DNA of 64,000 nt from Bacillota bacterium (GTDB lineage Bacteria; Bacillota; Clostridia; Oscillospirales; Oscillospiraceae): contig JAUMWD010000006.1 in assembly GCA_030529825.1 (NCBI GenBank), positions 50,230 through 114,229 on the forward strand, read 5' to 3'. Positions 43,664 through 51,907 of this stretch are shown piece by piece (position 1 is the stretch's first letter; each line of letters opens with the position of its first letter). Under the pieces are notes generated by a model. It did not search any database. It was not told the origin of the DNA and worked only from the letters and a program-made list of their open reading frames with translations. A program made the translations under genes and the position numbers.

Positions 43664-44755
43664 ATGAGCAAGTTTAAAAGCTTTCTAAAGCGCAAGGATA
43701 TTGAGGTCAGCCTCAAGCGCTACGGCATTGACGCTCTCGGCGCCATGGCCCAAGGACTGTTCTGCACACTCCTTGTGGGCACAATTCTCAATACTCTCGG
43801 CACCCAGTTTGATATAGGCTTTCTCAAGGCAATACTCATTGAGATAGACGGCAAGGGCTACACCATCGGCGGCTTTGCCTCGGCAATGGTGGGACCTGCC
43901 ATGGCGGTTGCCATCGGCTATGCCCTGAACGCGCCGGCAATGGTGCTGTTTTCCCTCATCCCCGTGGGCTTTGCCACAAACGCCATCGGCGGAGCAGGCG
44001 GACCTCTGGCGGTTTATTTCATCGCCGTCATTGCCGCCGAAATCGGCAAGATGGTGTCCAAGGAAACCAAAATCGACATCCTCGTCACCCCCATCGTAAC
44101 CATTCTCGCAGGTGTCGGTCTTGCCTGGCTCATTGCGGCACCCATAGGAAAAGCCGCCATGTATGTGGGCGACATTGTCATGTGGGCAACCGAGCAGCAG
44201 CCCTTCATCATGGGCCTTGTTGTGGCAGTGGTCATGGGCATTGCTCTGACTCTCCCTATTTCCTCCGCGGCCATCTGCGCGGCCTTCAGCCTCACCGGTC
44301 TTGCCGGTGGCGCAGCCCTTGCAGGCTGCTGTGCCAACATGGTGGGCTTTGCCGTTGCCTCCTTTAAGGAAAACCGCTGGGGCGGTGTTGTTTCCCAGGG
44401 CCTCGGCACCTCCATGCTGCAGATGGGCAACATCGTAAAGAATCCTCGTATATGGATTCCCGCAATTCTCACCAGTGCAATCACAGGCCCCGTTTCCACC
44501 TGCCTGTTTAAGCTGGAGATGAACGGCGCCGCCGTTTCCTCCGGCATGGGTACCTGCGGTTTAGTGGGCCCCATCGGTGTCTGGAGTGGCTGGTCAAACC
44601 CCGTAAACGGCGCAGCGGCAATTAATCCCACCGCCACGGACTGGCTCGGTCTTGCCCTCATCTGCATCGTGCTTCCCGCAATTCTTGCATGGCTTTTCGG
44701 CACGGTCTGCCGAAAGTTAGGCTGGATCAAGGACGGCGACATGAAGCTCTCCTGA
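43664..44755 (+). CDS. PTS_EIIC_2-type membrane permease, lone IIC
   Basis: A 363-residue protein with about 9-10 membrane segments, rich in Gly and Ala, which matches the PTS_EIIC_2 family (often annotated PTS sugar transporter IIC). Motifs seen include LGAMAQGLFCTLLVGTIL, a GGFASAMVGPAMAVAIGYAL block and GLVGPIGVWSG near residue 310. No IIA or IIB domain is fused or adjacent, and there is no His/Cys phosphorylation site that I can see. Being 21 bp behind pncB with an AAGGGTGAT site and sharing its terminator, it may take up a pyridine nucleotide precursor instead of a sugar; this is inference. Confidence 0.75.
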   Translation: MSKFKSFLKRKDIEVSLKRYGIDALGAMAQGLFCTLLVGTILNTLGTQFDIGFLKAILIEIDGKGYTIGGFASAMVGPAMAVAIGYALNAPAMVLFSLIPVGFATNAIGGAGGPLAVYFIAVIAAEIGKMVSKETKIDILVTPIVTILAGVGLAWLIAAPIGKAAMYVGDIVMWATEQQPFIMGLVVAVVMGIALTLPISSAAICAAFSLTGLAGGAALAGCCANMVGFAVASFKENRWGGVVSQGLGTSMLQMGNIVKNPRIWIPAILTSAITGPVSTCLFKLEMNGAAVSSGMGTCGLVGPIGVWSGWSNPVNGAAAINPTATDWLGLALICIVLPAILAWLFGTVCRKLGWIKDGDMKLS

Positions 44756-44770
44756 GCAATATTTGAATAC

Positions 44771-44800
44771 AAAAAGCTCACCCTGTCGGGTGAGCTTTTT
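44771..44800. terminator. Bidirectional terminator after the pncB operon
   Basis: A 13-bp stem (44771-44783 with 44788-44800) with loop TGTC, flanked by A and T runs, located between convergent operons. Confidence 0.88.
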
Positions 44801-44803
44801 TCG

Positions 44804-45661
44804 TTAAAACTTTCCGCCGTGACCGCCGTGGGAAACGCCGCCGGCACTCATGTGAATTCCACCGCCGAAGCTGCCTCCGCCGGGGCCGCTTCTGTTGCTG
44901 TCGTCCTTGGGGCGAGGCGTGCGGCTGATATTCTGATAAAGGAAGGTATCCTGCTTTTCCGTGAGATTAAGGCTTCCCTTTTTCGTATAGCCGGAGGCAT
45001 TGGTGCGATGGCTGACATTGTTCATCTGCCCCTTCATGCTTCCCGTGGCAACGAGAGCCGAAAGAATTCCCGCCGCGAGACTCCCGGGAATCCACAGGGG
45101 ATTTACTCCCCGTCTCTCTGCGGTTCTGTTCTCATCGCCATAATCATAGTCATAGTCATAATCATGGTAGTCGCCGTCGTCGGGGATGTAGGCTCCGTTG
45201 TCGTAGCTTTCAACATGCTGCTTACATTCTTCAATAAAGAGTCTGAAGCCCTCGAAGTAATCTCCCGCAGACAGATAGGGTATGACCTCATCGGCCACAA
45301 GGTCGATTTTGTAATCCGACAGGGCATATTCACCGCGGCCTGCGGTGGATATGTACCAATCACGGGACTGCATATCGAGAACCAGCACGGCACCGTCATC
45401 AAGGTAGCCGCCATTTTCGTAAAGCTCGTCGGCAAAGGCCGCAATGTCCTTGCCGTCTGTGCCGTTTACCGTCACAACAACAAGCTGAAAATCATACTCA
45501 TCGCAGACCTCCGCGGCAAGCTTTTCCAGCTCGAGCTTTTCATCGGAGTCCAGAAGTCCGGCGTCATCGCGGATCAGTCCCTCATTGTCCGCAAGGGCAG
45601 GGCCGCAGAGCAGAGCGCAGAGCAGGCACACAGTAAAAATCGCAAAAATCCGTTTTTTCAT
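44804..45661 (-). CDS. TPM-domain membrane protein (YgcG/YdjH-like)
   Basis: A 285-residue exported protein: signal peptide (residues 1-24), TPM domain (about 28-150, with DDAGLLDSDEKLELEKLAAEVCDEYDFQLVVVTV-type start), an Asp/Tyr-rich linker (DYDYDYDYG), one membrane segment near 190-210 and a Gly/His/Ser-rich C-terminus ending in GGHGG. TPM domains are found in YdjH of Bacillus and in photosystem repair proteins. AGGAGGTG precedes ATG 45661; a GTG 6 bases upstream is possible. It lies 9 bp after the zinc-ribbon gene and belongs to a three-gene unit with an SPFH protein. Confidence 0.88.
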   Translation of the reverse strand: MKKRIFAIFTVCLLCALLCGPALADNEGLIRDDAGLLDSDEKLELEKLAAEVCDEYDFQLVVVTVNGTDGKDIAAFADELYENGGYLDDGAVLVLDMQSRDWYISTAGRGEYALSDYKIDLVADEVIPYLSAGDYFEGFRLFIEECKQHVESYDNGAYIPDDGDYHDYDYDYDYGDENRTAERRGVNPLWIPGSLAAGILSALVATGSMKGQMNNVSHRTNASGYTKKGSLNLTEKQDTFLYQNISRTPRPKDDSNRSGPGGGSFGGGIHMSAGGVSHGGHGGKF

Positions 45662-45670
45662 GAGCACCTC

Positions 45671-46759
45671 CTACAGCAGGCTGATGAGCCACGCAAAGCC
45701 GTAAATCGCCGCAGAGGCACCTGCGGTAATTCCGGCAAACCAACGCCAGAAGATGCCCTTATCCACCGGGAGGTTGCCCACGAATTTGCCTGTCTGTCCG
45801 TTCATGGCAAAGGTATATTTCTCTCCCTTCCAGGAGGTGTTGAGGATCCACACGGGATACAGCGCGTATTTCGCCCTGCCCTGAGAAAACTCCACACTGC
45901 TGCTTTCGGGCACAAGGGTATTGTAGGGATAGGAAACCGTTTCACGGAAGGTTTCCTCGGTGCTTTTCTTCATGCGGGCGTTTACACGCTCAACACTCTC
46001 CTCGGCAGTGACATCGTAGCGGTCCGCAAGATAGCCCGAGAGATAGGCCGTCTGAAAATCCACCGCCTCGGAAAAATCAAAGGGCTCAATGGATTCCATG
46101 AGGTCGTCGGCCATCTTGGAGGAGCCGTCGGCCGGCACATTTTCAAAGTCCAGTGTTCCGCTTCGCACAACATTGTAAAAGCGGGTTTCCGTATAGTTGT
46201 AATCAGCGTCGCTCCACATACGCACAGCGGTGGCCTTGTAGCGAATTCGAGCTTGAGTTTCGGTGTCAAACAGCCAGAAGGGTACATAGACGCCCTTTAT
46301 CTCGTCGATATGGTTTTCGCTTTTGAAAACCTTGGGCAGGAGCTTTTTGCCCTCGAGATGCTTTTTGAGCGCCGCCTTTGCCGCCTCCTTGTCCAGCTTG
46401 AAGGGAATGACCAGGTCGGGGCGAAGCTCTCCCGTAAGCTGGCCCGTCATAATGACGGGGTTTCCGCAATAGGGACAGGCGGAGGCCGCCGTGGTGAGGT
46501 CGGCGATAATCTCGCCGCCGCAGGCCTTGCAGGCATAGATCCGCATATCGCCACTCTCGCCCTCCTGCCATTCCACGCCGCCGGAGCTCTGCCAGTCCAT
46601 GCTGTCCGGACGGTCATTTTTCAGCTCCTCGTCGTATTTCTTCAGGGACTCAACATCGAATTCCGTGTCGCAATAGGGGCAAATCATTTTCTGCGCCCTG
46701 CTGTCGAAGCGAATAAAGCCTCCGCAGCAGGGGCATTTGTATTCAAGGATTTCGTCCAT
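45671..46759 (-). CDS. Zinc-ribbon membrane-anchored protein (YdjG-like)
   Basis: A 362-residue protein with an N-terminal zinc ribbon (CPCCGG ... CPYCDTEF, residues 9-31), a second ribbon (CKACGG ... CPYCGNP, residues 77-98), a beta-rich central domain with VYVPFWLFDTE near 155 and PVWILNTSW near 307, and a C-terminal membrane segment near 340-360. This is the TFIIB-like zinc-ribbon family found with SPFH and TPM proteins (YdjG in Bacillus). It lies 23 bp after the SPFH gene and 9 bp before the TPM gene, so all three act together, most likely at the membrane. Confidence 0.85.
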   Translation of the reverse strand: MDEILEYKCPCCGGFIRFDSRAQKMICPYCDTEFDVESLKKYDEELKNDRPDSMDWQSSGGVEWQEGESGDMRIYACKACGGEIIADLTTAASACPYCGNPVIMTGQLTGELRPDLVIPFKLDKEAAKAALKKHLEGKKLLPKVFKSENHIDEIKGVYVPFWLFDTETQARIRYKATAVRMWSDADYNYTETRFYNVVRSGTLDFENVPADGSSKMADDLMESIEPFDFSEAVDFQTAYLSGYLADRYDVTAEESVERVNARMKKSTEETFRETVSYPYNTLVPESSSVEFSQGRAKYALYPVWILNTSWKGEKYTFAMNGQTGKFVGNLPVDKGIFWRWFAGITAGASAAIYGFAWLISLL

Positions 46760-46782
46760 AGCTCAATGGGAAGTCGGCGGAA

Positions 46783-48036
46783 TTATTCGGGCTTCTTTGC
46801 GCCGCAATTGGTGCAGAAGTTTCCGGTGTTAACCGCACCGCAGGCGCAGGTCCAGTCCGCTGCAGGCTTCTTTGCGCCGCAGTTGGTGCAGAAGTTTCCG
46901 GTGTTCACCGCGCCGCAGGCGCAGGTCCAACCGTTGGCAACAGGCTTCTTTGCACCGCAGTTGGTGCAGAAGTTTCCGGTGTTCGCCGTACCGCAGGCAC
47001 AGGTCCAGCCCGCTGCGGGTGCGGCTGCTGCATTGCCCATGGCATAGAGATTCTGGGCGTTATTGCCGCCCACATTCATGGCCATTCCCATGCCCATAAA
47101 GCCTGCCATTGCGCCGTTTTCGTTCTGGGAGGCGTTCACCATGGCATCTGCCTGGGCGCCCACGAGAGTACCTGCCGCAAGAGACGGGTCGCGGAGTGCG
47201 GCGCTCTTCTGCAGACGCTTGATGAGCTCTGCATCCTCCTCGGTGAGGGTAATGGGATTCATGGCAATGGACACCACGGCAAGACCGCGAAGCTCGCCCC
47301 ATTTTGCGGTGAGCTCTGTGTTCATAAGGTCGCTGAGCTCCTGGGCGTGGGCGGGAATCTGATTGGGACGGAGCATCTCGTCAGACATCCGCGCAAAGGC
47401 AGGCTGAAGAGCGTTAATGAACTCCGTCTTCAGCTGGCTGTCGATTTCCTCGCGCTCGTAGGACTCGGTGACATTGCCGCAGACATTGGTGTAGAAGAGA
47501 ATGGGGTCGGAAATGCGGTAGGAGTAAACGCCGTTGCAGCGAACGGAAACATCGATGTCAAGTCCGATGGATTTATCCACAACGCGGAAGGGAATGGGTG
47601 TGGGGGTGCCGAACTTGTTATCAATGATTTCCTTGGTGTTGAAATAGTAAACGCGCTGATCCTTGCCGGTGTCGCCGCCGTAGGTAAAACGCTTGCCAAG
47701 AATCTTGAAGGTTTCCTTCAGGGCGGTGCCGAATTTGCCGGTGAAGATGCTGGGCTCGGTGGAGGTGTCGTAGGTGTACTCGCCGGGCTCTGCGCAAACA
47801 TCGACCACCTTGCCCTGCTCAACGATAATCATGCACTGGCCGTCGGCAACGGCGATGCCGGAGCCGTTGGAGATGATGTTGTCGCTGGCCTTGGTGTTGG
47901 AGGAATGTGAGCTTATGCGCTTCTGGCCCTTCACCATAAGGGTGTCCTTACCAAGAGCATCGCAGTAGAAAAACTCCTTCCACTGGTCTGCAAGAGTGCT
48001 GCTGAGGGCGCCGATGCCCGCTTTAATAAGTCCCAT
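46783..48036 (-). CDS. SPFH-domain protein with three tandem zinc ribbons (YdjI-like)
   Basis: A 417-residue protein: an SPFH (band 7/virion core protein-like) domain over residues 20-290, an Ala/Asn/Gly-rich linker (about 290-345) and three nearly identical zinc ribbons (WTCACG.xNTGNFCTNCGAKKP) at about 343-417. SPFH proteins form membrane-bound oligomers that organise membrane domains. In Bacillus the YdjI homologue works with YdjG, YdjH and the PspA-like YdjF in envelope stress. No PspA gene is visible here. AAAGGA precedes the ATG at 48036. It is the first gene of the unit. Confidence 0.87.
   Translation of the reverse strand: MGLIKAGIGALSSTLADQWKEFFYCDALGKDTLMVKGQKRISSHSSNTKASDNIISNGSGIAVADGQCMIIVEQGKVVDVCAEPGEYTYDTSTEPSIFTGKFGTALKETFKILGKRFTYGGDTGKDQRVYYFNTKEIIDNKFGTPTPIPFRVVDKSIGLDIDVSVRCNGVYSYRISDPILFYTNVCGNVTESYEREEIDSQLKTEFINALQPAFARMSDEMLRPNQIPAHAQELSDLMNTELTAKWGELRGLAVVSIAMNPITLTEEDAELIKRLQKSAALRDPSLAAGTLVGAQADAMVNASQNENGAMAGFMGMGMAMNVGGNNAQNLYAMGNAAAAPAAGWTCACGTANTGNFCTNCGAKKPVANGWTCACGAVNTGNFCTNCGAKKPAADWTCACGAVNTGNFCTNCGAKKPE
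46791..47016 (-). repeat. Three tandem zinc-ribbon repeats, about 75-78 bp each
   Basis: Three copies, beginning at about 46791, 46866 and 46944 on the plus strand, encode the terminal zinc ribbons of the SPFH protein. They are almost identical in nucleotide sequence, so they were duplicated or homogenised recently. Confidence 0.85.
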
Positions 48037-48107
48037 AATTATTTTCCTTTCTATGTATCATGATGTGTTGTTTTTATTTCAAATCAGAACAACGCTGTCC
48101 CGATTTT

Positions 48108-48995
48108 TCAGCATATTATCTCCACCGCACGGGGGCAGATTTCAAAATCAAGCTGCGTCAGCGCCTCGCTTTCCTCCCCGTCAAGAGTGAGGTGCATAGG
48201 CTCGTCAAAGAAGAATTTTGCCTTGGAGGTCTTCTCAATCACGAGATACTCACTGTCATAATGGTGGGTGAGCACCTGCGCCGCCAGAGACACAAGGGCG
48301 CCGAAGCCGGGCAGCTTCTTTATGAGCACAAGCTCAAAAAGTCCGTCATCCAGCTTAACGGTATCCGGGGGCATATCCACAGTACCGCCTAAAGAAAAAG
48401 AGTTGTTGACGCCGCCGTAGATGACCTCGCCGTCAAACTCGCCGCCGTCATATTCCACGCGGACATGCATGGGCTTAAGAGAGGTAAAGGCCTTTGCCGC
48501 ACCTGCCATATATGCCGCCTGTCCGAATTTGTTTTTCAGATTCTGGGGAGTGCCGTAGCTCACCTCCGTGAAGGCTCCGAAGGCCGCAACATAGTTGAAA
48601 TAGCCGCCGTTTCGCTTTCCCGTGTCAAAGGCAAAGGGCTTGCCCGTCACAAAGCGCTTTGCGCCCTCAATAATATCCCCCTTCACGAGGCCGAAGGTGC
48701 GAGCAATATCATTGGCGGTGCCAATGGGGATATAGCCTATCCGGGGACGCTTCTCCATAGTCATGAGTCCTGCCACGACCTCGCCGAGAGTTCCGTCGCC
48801 GCCCAGCACCAGCACGCTTTCGTAGCTGCCTGCATATGCGGCGGCAATCTCTGTGGCATGGCCCACACGCTCCGTAAAGTATATGGCGGGAACATAACCT
48901 GCGTCGGCCAGGATTTTCAGTGCCTCTGCAAGACCGTCGCGGTATTTGCATTTGCCTGCTGCGGGATTGATGATAATCATAAGCGGCTTGCCCAT
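48108..48995 (-). CDS. Diacylglycerol kinase-family lipid kinase
   Basis: A 295-residue cytoplasmic lipid kinase of the DagK/YegS type. Motifs: IINPAAGKCKYRDGL near residue 10, LVLGGDGTLGEVVAGL near 61 with the GGDGT catalytic block, and PIGTANDIARTFGL near 92, followed by a C-terminal beta domain with LDDGLFELVLIKK near 222 and LDGEE near 274. The ATG at 48995 is supported by AAGGGGA; 21 more codons upstream are open but unlikely. It lies between the SPFH unit and carD on the same strand. Confidence 0.9.
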   Translation of the reverse strand: MGKPLMIIINPAAGKCKYRDGLAEALKILADAGYVPAIYFTERVGHATEIAAAYAGSYESVLVLGGDGTLGEVVAGLMTMEKRPRIGYIPIGTANDIARTFGLVKGDIIEGAKRFVTGKPFAFDTGKRNGGYFNYVAAFGAFTEVSYGTPQNLKNKFGQAAYMAGAAKAFTSLKPMHVRVEYDGGEFDGEVIYGGVNNSFSLGGTVDMPPDTVKLDDGLFELVLIKKLPGFGALVSLAAQVLTHHYDSEYLVIEKTSKAKFFFDEPMHLTLDGEESEALTQLDFEICPRAVEIIC

Positions 48996-49075
48996 AGCTT
49001 TCCCCTTTGCATAAACCATTTCAATCTGCATTATATCAAAACGCCGCACAATATACAATTACTTTTCCATAGACA

Positions 49076-49112
49076 AAAGCAGCCGGTTTTTCCAGAGAAA
49101 ACCGGCTGCTTT
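49076..49112 (-). terminator. Terminator after carD
   Basis: A 15-bp perfect stem (49112-49098 with 49090-49076) with a 7-nt loop located 4 bp after the carD stop. Confidence 0.85.
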
Positions 49113-49116
49113 GTTC

Positions 49117-49614
49117 TTATTTCATATGACTGCGTATGTATTCGGGAACATCCTCAATTCCTATGCCGAGAACATAGGCAAACTCGTCATGGAGGAGTCG
49201 CTCCGCCGCCTTGAGGTACTGGGCGTCGATATTGTGGAAATGCTTTTTCTGGTCCTTAAGCTCCTCGCGGCGAAGATACAGCATTTCAATCATGCGCATT
49301 ATTTCGGCGCGGTCACCGTTCTTTATGACTCTGTCGCAGTAGTCCTTGCGCTCATTGTCATTTTCAATCCATTCCAAGCGCTGTGAGCTCGCCTCTTCAA
49401 TAAGCGTCTCCAGCTCCTCGGGGCTCAAAACGGGGCGCATTTTTGCCACAAGCGCCGGCTTTTCCGTGGGAACATACACAACGGATTTCGGGTCGGAAAC
49501 GGGATTGAGAATGTAATACTCCCCCTTGGTGCTGCCGAATTTCATGGTGCTGATTTCCTTAACGCAGCAAACGCCCTGAGTACCGTATATGACAACCTCG
49601 CCCGCCGAAAACAT
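49117..49614 (-). CDS. CarD-family transcriptional regulator
   Basis: A 165-residue protein with the CarD/TRCF RNA-polymerase-interacting domain at the N-terminus (FSAGEVVIYGTQGVCCVKEI ... EYYILNPV) and a helical C-terminal DNA-binding domain. CarD proteins bind the polymerase beta subunit and adjust open-complex stability, often at rRNA promoters. The ATG at 49614 is preceded by GGAGGTAA. It is transcribed from a promoter that shares its -35 box with yfbR, and ends at its own terminator. Confidence 0.92.
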   Translation of the reverse strand: MFSAGEVVIYGTQGVCCVKEISTMKFGSTKGEYYILNPVSDPKSVVYVPTEKPALVAKMRPVLSPEELETLIEEASSQRLEWIENDNERKDYCDRVIKNGDRAEIMRMIEMLYLRREELKDQKKHFHNIDAQYLKAAERLLHDEFAYVLGIGIEDVPEYIRSHMK

Positions 49615-49686
49615 TGCTTTACCTCCAAAAAAACTGCGTGAGCACCGGCGCATTTTTCCGCCGATACTACACGCTTTTATGTATAA

Positions 49687-49715
49687 ATTATAACACTTTT
49701 TGTCGATAGTTGCAA
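49687..49715 (-). promoter_or_regulatory. carD promoter
   Basis: Minus strand TTGCAA (49715-49710), a 17-bp spacer and consensus TATAAT (49692-49687). The -35 is palindromic and is the same six bases used by the yfbR promoter. Confidence 0.75.
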
Positions 49716-49738
49716 GGAAAATAAAAGTGTGATAATAT
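49710..49738 (+). promoter_or_regulatory. yfbR operon promoter
   Basis: TTGCAA (49710-49715), a 17-bp spacer and TAATAT (49733-49738). The start of transcription would be near 49745. An ACACTTTT/AAAAGTGT dyad (49693-49700 and 49723-49730) is nearly centred on the shared -35 box. Confidence 0.7.
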
Positions 49739-49771
49739 TTACTTTCACAGAACAAATAAGGGAGAAGCGAT

Positions 49772-50359
49772 ATGGACAACAACTTTTTTGCTCTCATTTC
49801 CCGCATGCGGCACATTCAGCGTTGGAGCCTCATGCGCAATTCCATAGAAGAGAATATTCAGGAGCACAGCCACATGGTGGCGGTGCTGGCGCACGCCCTG
49901 GGCGTTATCCGCCGCGATATTTTCGGCGTCCCCTGTGATCCCGACGCCTGCGCCGCCGTAGCCCTTTACCATGACGCGTCGGAGATTCTCACAGGCGACC
50001 TGCCCACGCCCATCAAGTATCACGATTCGGAGATCACCGAGTCCTACCGCCGCGTGGAAAGCATCGCCAACGAAAAGCTCATTGCCATGCTTCCCCAGGA
50101 AATGCGCAGCGCCTTTGAGCCTCTGCTCACAGGGGAAACCGCCAAAAAATATCACGACATCGTGAAGGCCGCGGACAAGATGAGCGCATATATTAAGTGT
50201 ATTGAGGAGCGCAAGGCAGGTAATAATGAATTTATCTCCGCCGAGAAGCAGACGCTCTGTGCTCTGAAGGCCTACGGCATGAGGGAAGTGGACTACTTCC
50301 TCCAAAACTTTATGCCCGCCTTTGAAAAAACCTTGGATGAATTAGGGAGTATCGAATAA
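49772..50359 (+). CDS. yfbR: HD-domain 5'-deoxynucleotidase (YfbR-like)
   Basis: An HD-domain phosphohydrolase that removes phosphate from deoxyribonucleoside 5'-monophosphates. The 195-residue protein has RMRHIQRWSLM near residue 11, EENIQEHSHMVAVLAHAL near 26-43, the YHDASEILTGDLPTPIKY block near 66-83 and a distal DK (ADKMSAY) near 137, matching the metal and phosphate residues of the family. GGGAGAAG precedes the ATG. Its stop overlaps the DUF896 start by one base (TAATG), so the downstream small genes are coupled. Confidence 0.93.
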   Translation: MDNNFFALISRMRHIQRWSLMRNSIEENIQEHSHMVAVLAHALGVIRRDIFGVPCDPDACAAVALYHDASEILTGDLPTPIKYHDSEITESYRRVESIANEKLIAMLPQEMRSAFEPLLTGETAKKYHDIVKAADKMSAYIKCIEERKAGNNEFISAEKQTLCALKAYGMREVDYFLQNFMPAFEKTLDELGSIE

Positions 50360-50562
50360 TGGAAAACAGCAAACTTGAGCGTATAAACGAGCTTGCGCAC
50401 ATCGCAAAGGAGCGCGAGCTTACGGCAGAGGAGCTTGCGGAGCGCGACACCCTGCGCAAGGAATACATCGCCGAATGGCGTGCCGGCGCAATGCAGGTGC
50501 TGGACAACACCTATATCCAGACGCCAGACGGAAAAAAGCATAAGCTTCAGAGGAAAAAATGA
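50359..50562 (+). CDS. DUF896-family protein
   Basis: A 67-residue cytoplasmic protein of the DUF896 (YnzC) family. The core KLERINELAHIAKERELTAEELAERDTLRKEYI is the conserved helical hairpin. YnzC is in the SOS regulon region in Bacillus but its role is not well known. It overlaps yfbR by one base and the AEC transporter gene by four (ATGA), so its translation is coupled to both. Confidence 0.92.
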   Translation: MENSKLERINELAHIAKERELTAEELAERDTLRKEYIAEWRAGAMQVLDNTYIQTPDGKKHKLQRKK

Positions 50563-51497
50563 GTGATTTTCAGGTCTGCCTGAATGCCGTAACTCCGATT
50601 TTTCTCATCATGGCGCTGGGCTTTCTTGCCCGCTCATTAGGTGCCATTAGGCGTGAGGATATCCCCGGGCTGAACAAGCTGGTGTTCCGCTATTTCATGC
50701 CCCTCATGCTCTTCAGCAGCATCTATTCCTCGGATCTCTCCGCCGTGGTACAGCCCCGACTTCTGCTCTTTGCGGCGGTCAGCGTGCTGTGTGCCTACGG
50801 CCTGAGCCTTGGCTATGTACTGCTGACTGAGAAGGAAAACCCAAAACGCGGCGTCAAAATTCAGGGACTTTACCGTTCCAACTTCGTCATTATCGGAATT
50901 CCTTTGGCGCAGCAGCTTGTTAAGGGTGCGGATATCGGCTCCGTGGTGCTTCTAATTGCCGTTGTCGTTCCCATGTTCAACATTCTTGCGGTTGTCACTC
51001 TTGAAATTTTTAACGGAAGAAAGCCCTCGGCGAAAAAGCTCCTGCTGGAAATTCTGGAAAATCCCCTCATTCAGGGAACGGTGTTCGGTCTTGCGTTTTT
51101 GCTTTTGGGCATAAAGCTGCCCGAGGCTGTGGAAAGCACGGTTTCTCAAATCGGCGCCGCCACAAATCCCCTGCTGCTGTTTCTTTTGGGCGCATTTTTC
51201 AAGTTTGACGGCATCCGCCGCTATGCAAAGGACCTTGTGCAGGTCTGCATCGGCAGACTGGTCGTCATTCCCGGAATCTTTCTCACCGCCGCCATGCTCC
51301 TGGGAATACGGGGCGTGGAGTTTGCGGGCATGATTGCCATTTTCGGCTCGGCCACCGCCATCGCGTCCTTCACCATGGCACAGCAAATGGGCGGAGACGC
51401 AGAGCTTGCAGGCGACATCGTGGTTGCCACCAGCGCCCTGTGTTCCTTCACCATGTTCGGCTGGTCGCTGCTATTTAAAACATTAGGAGTATTTTAA
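50559..51497 (+). CDS. AEC-family transporter (auxin-efflux-carrier type)
   Basis: A 312-residue membrane protein with about ten segments in two halves. The family features seen are PIFLIMALGFLAR near residue 13, PGLNKLVFRYFMPLMLFSSI near 36-55 and the second-half equivalent NPLIQGTVFGLAFLL near 168. AEC proteins move organic acids such as malate or malonate. It is coupled to DUF896 by a four-base overlap and to the following small gene by one base. Confidence 0.9.
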   Translation: MSDFQVCLNAVTPIFLIMALGFLARSLGAIRREDIPGLNKLVFRYFMPLMLFSSIYSSDLSAVVQPRLLLFAAVSVLCAYGLSLGYVLLTEKENPKRGVKIQGLYRSNFVIIGIPLAQQLVKGADIGSVVLLIAVVVPMFNILAVVTLEIFNGRKPSAKKLLLEILENPLIQGTVFGLAFLLLGIKLPEAVESTVSQIGAATNPLLLFLLGAFFKFDGIRRYAKDLVQVCIGRLVVIPGIFLTAAMLLGIRGVEFAGMIAIFGSATAIASFTMAQQMGGDAELAGDIVVATSALCSFTMFGWSLLFKTLGVF

Positions 51498-51895
51498 TGA
51501 AAGTTTACGAGTTACAGCACATTTGCAACGGCGAGGTCAAGGCTCTCGGCTTTTTCACAAGCGTGAAAAAGCGTGATGAGGCCATCGAAAAATACAGAAA
51601 GCTGGAGGGTTTTTCAGATTATCCCTTGGGCTTTGCCACCTTTGAGCACAATCTCTATGACGGCAAGGCCGTCTATCAGGTTCAGGTCTATATGTTCAAT
51701 GAGGAAATCGGTTTTGAATACGCCCGAAGCATCGGTCTCTTTGCAAGAGAGGCTGACGCCGAGAAGGCCGCCCAGAGCTTCATTGACCGCAACCGTGACA
51801 ATTTGGGTGACGATGAGCTGAAAATCGAGTTAAGCCTCGACACCTACAAGCTTGACGATATGCAGTTTAAGGAAGGCTTCAAAACCGGGGAATAA
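51497..51895 (+). CDS. Small cytoplasmic protein, DUF7336-like
   Basis: A 132-residue soluble protein. The N-terminal region (VYELQHICNGEVKALGFFTSVKKRDEAIEKYRKLEGFSDYPLGF-like) matches a widespread small family often named DUF7336 in calls of similar proteins; I name this tentatively. The C-terminal half is acidic. It starts at the last base of the AEC gene with AGGAG upstream, and its stop lies within the terminator stem. Confidence 0.7.
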   Translation: MKVYELQHICNGEVKALGFFTSVKKRDEAIEKYRKLEGFSDYPLGFATFEHNLYDGKAVYQVQVYMFNEEIGFEYARSIGLFAREADAEKAAQSFIDRNRDNLGDDELKIELSLDTYKLDDMQFKEGFKTGE

Positions 51896-51907
51896 TCCCC
51901 GGTTTTT
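51881..51907. terminator. Terminator after the yfbR operon
   Basis: An 11-bp stem (51881-51891 with 51896-51906) with loop ATAA and a T run, overlapping the stop codon of the last gene and the end of the convergent YdcZ-like gene. Confidence 0.85.

Noticed and set aside
44819..47047. Long open frame (742 codons) on the plus strand
   Set aside because: It is antisense to the TPM, zinc-ribbon and SPFH genes, which have clear domains and ribosome sites. GC-rich codon use leaves the opposite strand open.
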